From the NCBI GenBank assembly GCA_019925095.2, contig CM034394.1:6770272-6834271 (forward strand): DNA of 64,000 nucleotides. The letters run 5' to 3'. The position numbers and the translations under genes are program-made. The notes under the pieces are model-generated. The model saw nothing but the letters and a program-made list of their open reading frames with translations. It searched no databases and had not been told where the DNA came from. The stretch is from Dendrolimus kikuchii. Its lineage: Eukaryota; Arthropoda; Insecta; Lepidoptera; Lasiocampidae. Of this stretch, positions 56,460 to 64,000 are shown in pieces (position 1 is the stretch's first letter; the number at the start of each line of letters is the position of its first letter).

Positions 56460-57205
56460 AACAACAACAATGCCCTTTATTGTACACCAACTTAAAACAG
56501 TAACACATATACATATCTTAATATTAGGTAGTAGTACAATGGGCGGCCTTATTGCTTAAAGCAATCTCTTCCAGGCACCCTTTGGATGGACAAGGATCTT
56601 ATACACGATAAACTGTTGGCGTGCAGCTTAAGACTATACTAATGAAAATATATATAATATAATGTACAATAATATACTTATATATATACACACATACACA
56701 CACAAATATACATATATATATACAAATATACATATACACACATATATATACACATGTATATATACATATACATACACGACAAATAATACATATTAAATTA
56801 TACAAATTATACAGAATTACATTAATACATATAATTTAAAAAGTTACACATACATACATATTCACATTCACACTTATTCACATATATAGCACAAGTTATA
56901 CTTTCACTATACTATTATACATAGCGCAGCAGTACCTAACGTAGGTACATTCTACCCTATCAGCAATCATCGCCAGGAGTTGGTGCTGGCCCACACCCGC
57001 GATTTAGCAGCGCGTACGGCTTCCTGATGGTGGTCTGAAAGCAATCGGTGCGCATCAGGGTAAACATGCCCGAGGCGCTGCAGTAGCGGGGCAGCCCCAA
57101 CACCGCCCTGAACGCATTATTGAATTGGACACGAAGGGCAGTGTGAATAATTTGCCCACAGACTGCACGTGTAGAGAGATGTACAATAAGCTTCGAAAAG
57201 CGTTT
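56460..57205 (-). pseudogene. LINE ORF2 C-terminus and 3' UTR
   Basis: The reverse strand at about 57200-56970 is open and reads STRAVCGQIIHTALRVQF, NNAFRAVLGLPRYCSASGMF, then RKPYALLNRGCGPAPTPGDD and a stop. The NNAFR...LPR-CSASGMF motif is one I know from insect LINE ORF2 C-termini. The 3' UTR (to about 56465) contains a cryptic AT/AC simple repeat (56640-56780), the hairpin block at 56545 ('gattgctttaagcaat' on the reverse strand) and ends AATAAAGGG followed by (GTT)n. 5'-truncated. Confidence 0.75.
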
Positions 57206-57761
57206 ACTTTACTTGACTATGACATACATAAATGACAGATATGACAATTTTATAAGGGTTCTGTTTTTAACAAAATAGCTACATATAAACAAAATCACTG
57301 TCACATTTATTATTAGTTGGATTTCATCATATAACATGAAAATCGTCTTTAGCATAATTTTCTTGAATATTTTAGACTTTTTTACACCAATGAAATATTT
57401 AACTGTTACTGAAAAATATTTACGATAAATATATAATATTCCACTCCCATAGACGTCCATCAAGAAGAAATACTGTTAAAAACCTTTGACAGCCCACGGA
57501 TCTCTAGAGACTTCATGAGTAAAGCGCCCATTCACAACGAAGAGGGTTGACATTCATACGCACTTACGTATCTAGGTGAGGTGTCTCGCGAGAATCGGGG
57601 TTCAGTATATGTACGAAAGGTGATGACACTTTTACACTTGCACTATAAATACTCATATTTAACGGCACATCGTCCCAAAGGTGTCCAAAAAAACTATGCG
57701 TATGTCATACCTTTAACGAGTCAAATACGTATTAATTATTGTTTAAACAGTAGTTACAATA
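57206..57761. other. Unassigned stretch
   Basis: Nothing recognised. Confidence 0.35.
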
Positions 57762-57945
57762 TTGATCGTGTACTAGCGGAGGGTGATGTCAGGAGCCTTA
57801 AGAACAGACGAGCGTGCATGACAAGAGTTATGAATGTCAAAGAATCAAGTGAGGTGTGTAAGAATGGGCCTAAAGCTCTGTTGTTCGTGCCTACCCCGCA
57901 AGGGGACTGGCGTGAAGTTATGTATGTACGTATGTATGTATTATG
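57762..57945 (+). repeat. RTE-type LINE 3' fragment, copy 7
   Basis: Begins 'attgatcgtgtactagcgga', keeps 'gtcaggagccttaagaacag', loses a few bases before 'gctctgttgttcgtgcc', and ends with the ATGT-type tail. No duplication recognised. Confidence 0.8.
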
Positions 57946-58197
57946 TATTAAATACTTTTTTGGTTCCGTAAGCAAATTCACGTCTACGGTACCCTTTGCT
58001 ATTCGCAGACTGCTAAGCACTTACCCAAATAGTTTCTGAATAGATTATTTGGTGATTTAATTATTTAGTTTATAAACAGATGTTTGTAATCCAAATTGGA
58101 ATTGTGATCATTAATAATAATAAGCAAATTACGTAATTCATAATTTAATTAAAGGAGGTATAGATATAGATAGGAGGTATATAAGTTATAGATATTA

Positions 58198-58650
58198 CTA
58201 GGATATGACCGCGACTGCGCTTGAGTTGAATATAAAATACCACAGTAATTGAAAAAGAATGTAAGCAATCCTTTTAGTGAAACCTGTGGCGGAATAAGCT
58301 AAGTTTTACGCACCCGAACAACTACAAACCGCTCCCGGGGTTGCCCAGTTAAAAAATATCACACATTTTATTACATTAAATTTGCTATCGATTAGTAAAT
58401 AATCACAATGGAATTCGATTTTTTTGAATCTGGCCTTTTATTCCCGGAAAAATTCCTGCAGGATTTCCAGAATACTAAAAATCTGCGCTTCTTTTGCGCA
58501 GATTTTTAGTCTTAATAAATTGTTGTCGATCGAAAACGACATCGAAATCGGCCCACTAGTTTTTACGTGAATCCCGAACAAAAAAGAACGCGACAAACAG
58601 GCAAGAAATCTAAAAAAAAATGCATCGTGTTCTCTATGATTTATATAGTC
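58198..58650 (-). mobile_element. Helitron-like family F copy 3
   Basis: Reverse strand from 'ggatagactatataaatc' to 'gcggtcatatcctag' before T (CTAG at 58201-58198). Contains a perfect 15-bp hairpin (58474-58510) absent from copies 1 and 2. Confidence 0.6.
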
Positions 58651-60299
58651 TATCCTAGCTGGGTTTTTTAAGAGCTTCAATGTATAGACACAGCATGTTT
58701 AGAAATTTATAATATTATATACTTACTAATAATTATTATTAATTTTAACCGTAGTAGTGTTACAGGTTTTTAAATGTTTTTTTATTTCATGGTATATATA
58801 GACTTGTAAGGAAACTGCGGAAGTGAGTCGTTCGTTACGATCACTTGACTAGAATATATTTATTACACCCTCCGTATGCATGGGTATGGGAATTTGGGAA
58901 TAGGGAAAACCCTATAAATATACGCTCCCCGTTGGCAATGATCTGCTACATAATGTATTTTAGTTATAATGTCTTTGGTTTTTTATTATTAAATTAATGT
59001 TAAAAAGACGGACGGCTGGATATAATTTTAGATATTTTATATATTGTATAGGTTCTCATTTGACAGATGTCATCTAGAAAGCAGTTTAAGATGGAACACG
59101 CTTACATAGAAGATGTTTCAGGAGAAACACACGACGATAAAGAATTCCACTCTGCAACGGTACGAATGATAAAAGTGGAAGCATAGCCCTTCGTCCACTT
59201 TGTCGGTATTTCCACTATATATCGATGACATAAGTTCGTACGTCTGTTACCCGGTGGTAAAAACTTAAGGTAGAACATAATACGTGCAATACTGTGGCAC
59301 CCTCGTTGAATTATATCCTATCGAATACCGAGAAACTAGTGACTCTACGTCGATGATCTAGGCTCTGAAGCCTCCAATTAAATAACCGACTATGGTCCAG
59401 CGGCTTAATAACTCTTTTCTCAATTGACTCGAGTAGTGTCTCGAGCTTGTATTTGGTATAGGAAACGGCAATAAATGGCTTTTTTAGAATTTCATAGCCA
59501 AATACAAAAACAGTATACATTATCGCCTTCACAAACCCCTCTTCAATGGTCTGACACCAACTTAACCGTTTTTAACTAGTACACTATAAAAAATGCAAAT
59601 GAACAAAATATAACAAACTAATTATTATATTGGAATCTCTAAGAAATAGTTTTTATTTATTTGGTGCGGCATAATACTGGCCACCAAATATACTGAATGT
59701 TTGAATTTAGAACATGGATGTTCTTTGTTTTTTTTATATATATATTTTTTCCCTCCATTAAAATCGTCATATAATTTGCACACGCCGTTTTTTTATTATT
59801 TACAGTGCGCTTAGTTATCAATATTCAAAGAAGTGCTTAACATAATATTATAGTGCTTACTGTCTTTAAAATAAAGGTATATAATAAATGTTTTCTAATT
59901 TCTAGATTCTGCCCTCAAGCAACCTTAACAAAATTTAAAGTATTGTAACTGTAAAAAAATATGTTTTCATTCAAAGCAAGTCTTATTAATTGAAAAAATC
60001 GATCATCATTTGAAAAATAACCAACTTGAATAGCAAAATTTATAAATCAATATAATATAGCTTCTGTTTTTAAGAATGTACAGTACAAATTTGAATACTA
60101 CCTCGATAATTTAATGATGTTTGACTAACGATGTTGCAACTCGTTAAGAAGCTCTCCTGCTTATGATATTGTCCCCGTATATTTTGAAAATTAATCAACC
60201 AAATTCAAAAGCAGTTTTAATTAGGAGTATTCATATTATAAAAAATCTCCTGTAGAAATAATGTATAATAAATATATCTTAATTAAATATCAGGTGACA
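58651..60299. other. Unassigned AT-rich stretch
   Basis: No gene or repeat recognised. Confidence 0.4.
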
Positions 60300-60500
60300 C
60301 AAAGAATGTTAAACTGAAAGGTTGACAGTACAAAAGTAAAGGTAGACCAAAAAAGAGATTGATGAATTCTGTGAAGGATGATATGATGATTTGTGGTGTG
60401 ACAGAGGATTTATGTCAGAATAGAGGAAAATTGAAGGAAAAGACATATTGTGCCGACTCCAAATAATTGGGAGAAGTTGAAAGAGAAGAGAGAGATCTTG
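60300..60500 (+). pseudogene. RTE-type LINE C-terminus (second family)
   Basis: The frame 60334-60466 reads KGRPKKRLMNSVKDDMMICG, then EDLCQNRGKLKEKTYCADSK and a stop. It matches the GRP-x-K-R-W...D-D-x-x-x-x-G...R-x-K-W-R pattern at the end of RTE LINE proteins. Its degraded relative is at 10193-10440. Sequence upstream of GRP is not recognisable. Confidence 0.7.
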
Positions 60501-60689
60501 ATTAAATTTATGCTGTGTAATTGCGTAATAATATACATAGTTTTAAGTCGTCAGCCAAGGGCAATACACTCCTGGCAATACACGTAAGCTTCGCCAAGTT
60601 TGGCCTCATGTCCCGATCTTCCACTTTACTTATCCAGCTCTTACCAGCATTGAGGAAAGAATCCTCTTTGATCCTACCGGTAACCGTTT

Positions 60690-60925
60690 TATCCGCGTAG
60701 GAACTGACAAAGAATATTCATTCCTGCGGGTCCTAAGAGGCAATACAACACCCCACAGCCACTACAGCTACTACCCTTAGTCTAGAGCACGCTGCTTTAA
60801 CAACTTTGAATTGTATTCTTGTGTCAGTCGCTAGGTTCAAGTCCTACCTGCGAGGCTGACAGCACGACTGTACCCACCTTCCCTCAAGAGAGCAGTCAGC
60901 CTGGCTGCTGTATTCAACCATTTTT
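60690..60925 (+). repeat. Repeat A copy 12, decayed
   Basis: 'atccgcgtaggaactgacaaag', 'attcctgcgggtcctaagagg', 'cccacagccac' and 'tagtctagagcacgctgc' follow repeat A order; the 3' part is rearranged. Confidence 0.6.
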
Positions 60926-61427
60926 AAAAAACCTAGCGCATTACGTATACGAAGATCTAATCTCCTGTTTAGGGTCCTCATGGTGGTATAGGGTACTTGA
61001 AATGATTAGTGGACTGTTATGATAATATGAGCTTTATACGACCACAGTACAGGTATTACACGAGACAGAGGTAAACGATGCATGGTGAATTGTATGCGTA
61101 ATCATCGCCGAACGGTGTAAGGCGGACTGACTATGTGATTGCAGTGTCGGCGGCTCCCTTCCTAGCAGAGCAGAACCCGTTAAGCTCCAATACTCCCCTC
61201 GAGGGTATATCTGCTCCATCAACCGTCGTATCGGTCCCGCGACAAAAGTATCAAACATCTCAGTTTGCTAACTTAACGAGTCATATCTGTAACCACCTTA
61301 GTTTCCTTATGTATAACCTCGTGAACATGATTGTGATACTTCTCTGTTAATTCACTTTAAATAAAAAACTGAAAAAAGCTAATTTCGTATATTTTCTTGT
61401 AACTGAGTTAAGCTAAGACAGGGAAAT
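60926..61427. other. Unassigned stretch
   Basis: GC-richer at 61130-61250 but no recognisable frame. Confidence 0.35.
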
Positions 61428-61582
61428 CCCCTATTTTTTATTGCATGAGTTCAGCAGACAGGCAGGCAGACGGCCCACTTGATAGAAAGCAGTTACTATC
61501 GCCTTTAGACATTTGCAACACCAAAAGAGCTACAAATGCGCTGCTGCTCTCTTAATGGAGACTGGAACCTGGTCACTAACGG
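61428..61582 (-). repeat. Repeat A copy 13, 5'-truncated
   Basis: Reverse copy from the tail ('ttttttattgcatgagttc') to 'gaacctggtcactaac'. 'caggcaggcagacgg' shows one extra 'gcag' unit. Confidence 0.8.
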
Positions 61583-61774
61583 TAACTACTAACGCTGTCA
61601 ACATTGGTAACCGCGCGTTCACATTTGTCTTGACATTTGGCGTAAGGTTGCGAACACTCGTTTCGAATGAAATCCATAAAAGAAACTCGCTACATATACC
61701 TCGCCCCACAGCCCGCTGTACGAGTTTAAGTTTGTTTTTCAATTCTACTGTCTGTGTCCACCACTGAGTATAAG

Positions 61775-62520
61775 TGTAATATAGAAGTGATGAAGCTTTT
61801 ACCAAAAATATATTATTTAATAGCTATGTCAGAAGTTTACTAGAATACTGCAGTACAGTATGGCGACCGCATTACACAACTCATTCTCTAAGACTCGAGC
61901 GCGTGCAAAAACGCTTCCTATGGCACTTGTGTTATCGCACAAATCTAGCAAAAAGAAACGTAACTTACGGAGAGCGTTTGAGACATTTTGGACCTGATGT
62001 TTTATATAAATTAATACATTACAAAATAGATTGTCCTCAACTACTAAATAGAGTCAACTTCAGAGTGCCTGCTAACTATCCCCGCTCACGCATCACTATC
62101 TTTAGTCCACCTTTGCGCAAGACAGCCTTAGGCAGCACTTCACCCATTCCACGAATGATTAAACTATACAACAAATATAGCTCCACTTTAAATATATTTT
62201 CCAAGTCACTACCTAAGTTTCGCCGAATATTGCACAATATGCTTCCATCCAATACTTTATAATTATCGTTACTAATTTACTTCTTAATTTTATTTTTTTA
62301 TAATCCTCATTTACTCGTATATTATAAATGTGTGCTTGCGTATTTATATAAATTTGTGTCTAAATATGTTTATCCTAATTTTATCAATTTTTTTTCTCAC
62401 AACCTAAGCTGTGTTTGTTTGTAATAGGTTACACACTAATCTTAGTATTGTACTTTTAAATTGTCTCCTACAATGTTATGGTGTAGTAACTGTAAACGAA
62501 CCAAATAAATATAAATATGA
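61775..62520 (+). pseudogene. LINE ORF2 C-terminus and 3' UTR
   Basis: The open frame from about 61775 to 62262 reads SYVRSLLEYCSTVWRPHY (about 61821-61874), then LERVQKRFLWHLCY and GERLRHFGP, and later IPRMIKLYNKY. This is the region after the RT domain of insect non-LTR retrotransposons (YCS-x-VW-x-P is diagnostic). About 20 residues expected after RHFG appear deleted, giving RHFGPDVLYKLIH directly. The 3' UTR runs to the A-rich 'aataaatataaatatg' end near 62520. A stop upstream of 61775 marks the truncation. Confidence 0.8.
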
Positions 62521-63945
62521 AATGAACGTCTATAAACTTGAAAATTAAATATAAATAGATTTAAGATATGAAAATATTTTTATTTGCCAGAATGTATTCT
62601 CATACACGTGAAGACAGAGATGTCTCAATTTTAAATAGAATTTATCGTGATAAAGAAAACTTCGTATTTCACCAGTTATTTCATTTGTTCTGCGTTTCTT
62701 TCATCTAAAATCAAAACTAGGACAAATATAACGATATAACAAAATGTATCTCATATAAAGAACAAAAAATAACAACATACATTCAAATTAAGCCAAAGAA
62801 TACTCGTTTTATTGTCCCGTCTTGCAATTCGTCTTTATGAATATACAGTACTTAGAACGCAGGGACGAATCAATGCTAATGAACTATGAGGTTGGTAAAA
62901 ATCTTCCTCATTTTAGTGTTCAGGCAGACTCAAGTGTCCGCCTTTGGAGAATTGCGTAGTAAAATTGACACGTGTCTAAATGTACAGGTTCAAGAAAATG
63001 GCCACTTTAGACCCTCAATAACCATTTTAGTACAAACAGTACTCTTATATCATATTCGCTTATCTTTGTATGTCAGAGCTATCTGTTTTAAAGACTGATT
63101 TATATAGATCAAATTTGATAAGGAGTTGTATTTATATATGCCGCTATATAATGGCATAGAGAATGAAACTGAAAAAAAAGGCGGTCGTCACATACGAATT
63201 TGGATGTTAACGGACGTGGTGACAGCAAATAAAGTATTGCAAGAATACTTACAGCTGATATTATTTATTTATTTTACTATAAAAACTGAAACGTCTACAA
63301 ATACACATTCCTACACTTACACAATAAAAGTTAAATTACCGTCACTCTTAAATTTGTTCAAAAGTACACAATTTCATTTTTAAAGCAATTTCATTTGATA
63401 CATAAACTGAGTGGGATAATACTGGCTTTACTGCGTAAGATACGTCCCTGGCAAACAAATTACGCTCAACATACATTGCGCATTGGGAGAATTACTTAAT
63501 ATACGAACGCTGAGGTCGCTATTTCATTGAGAGTGATGAAAATAAAATTTCTCATCGCACAAACTCACATAAAGCATATTTCGGGAGAGAAATGGTTTTC
63601 ATTAGGACTTGTATGTAAATATTTGTACATGTTGCTACGTTTGAATTTCTGTATAATTAAACAACTTGATTCATTTACATTACATAGACTTAGGGCCGCT
63701 TGCATAACGATCGCCTTTAAATAAAATTAGTTAATCATATTAAACTGCCTAAATACGTTTTACACAAAACGTATTGACAGTTCTTTAAACATATTTAGCG
63801 GCAAATTTTGCATTGTGCAAGACACTAATTGTATTTAAGGCAATTAAATATATTTGTGTCTCTTAAATAAATTTAAGCACCCTTATGCAAGCAGCCGTTA
63901 AATTCTTAATCAGGAAATCATTTTTTAAATTCCAACGTCATATCC
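62521..63945. other. Unassigned AT-rich stretch
   Basis: Several short frames (for example 62886-63098, with a hydrophobic start) lack known motifs, splice context or repeats. I call none of them. Confidence 0.4.
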
Positions 63946-64000
63946 ATGCAGGAACGAAGAAAGACTACTGATTCCTATAGCCCGACAGCCTGTTGTAGAA
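63946..64000 (+). repeat. Repeat A copy 14, cut by window edge
   Basis: 'ccatgcaggaacgaagaaag' followed by 'cagcctgttgtagaa', the diverged 5' start of repeat A. Confidence 0.65.

Noticed and set aside
62886..63098. 70-codon frame with a signal-peptide-like start
   Set aside because: Hydrophobic N-terminus alone is weak evidence; no splice sites, conserved motif or second exon seen.

Overview
This window reads as repeat-rich, gene-poor nuclear DNA of an insect, most likely a moth or butterfly (Lepidoptera). The evidence is the AT-rich background, long GT and AT microsatellites, tRNA-derived SINEs, an RTE-type LINE with ATGT tails, and above all the many copies of a poly-A retroposon whose 3' end (a 'gggccgtctgcctgtctgctg' box) is a signature I associate with lepidopteran genomes. 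I found no convincing host protein-coding exon, rRNA or true tRNA gene. Almost everything recognisable is a transposable element or a fragment of one. The species call is inference.

The one long intact reading frame (34255-38430, 1391 codons) is the Gag-Pol polyprotein of a Ty1/copia LTR retrotransposon. It carries a zinc knuckle, an aspartic protease, an integrase with D-D-E, a reverse transcriptase with YVDD and an RNase H. A 5' LTR (about 33980-34143), a copia-type primer-binding site and a polypurine tract frame it. The 3' LTR has lost its end where it meets a SINE.

Layout: 0-5 kb has retroposon tails, a decayed mariner transposase gene split by a SINE, and small palindromic elements. 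6-12 kb has a decayed LINE carrying an RTE insertion, then a cluster of Helitron-like elements with retroposons nested in them. 12-15 kb is largely featureless. 15-24 kb has two short Penelope-like elements (GIY-YIG endonuclease, inverted pLTR arms, 13-bp target duplications), LINE ends and repeat A copies. 24-32 kb is AT-rich and sparse. 32-34 kb has a hairpin element with two RTE insertions. 34-39 kb is the copia element. 39-42 kb has a MITE with a nested 123-bp retroposon, a solo LTR and a 2.3-kb long-inverted-repeat element. 42-64 kb is a mixture of SINEs, LINE 3' ends and Helitron-like ends.

The sequence records a layered insertion history. At least nine insertions can be read directly from short target-site duplications. 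The most unusual structures are the Penelope-like copy with two essentially identical 357-bp inverted arms around a GIY-YIG fragment, a hammerhead-like fold in those arms, and the long-inverted-repeat element at 39736-41990. No new multi-gene system is visible.
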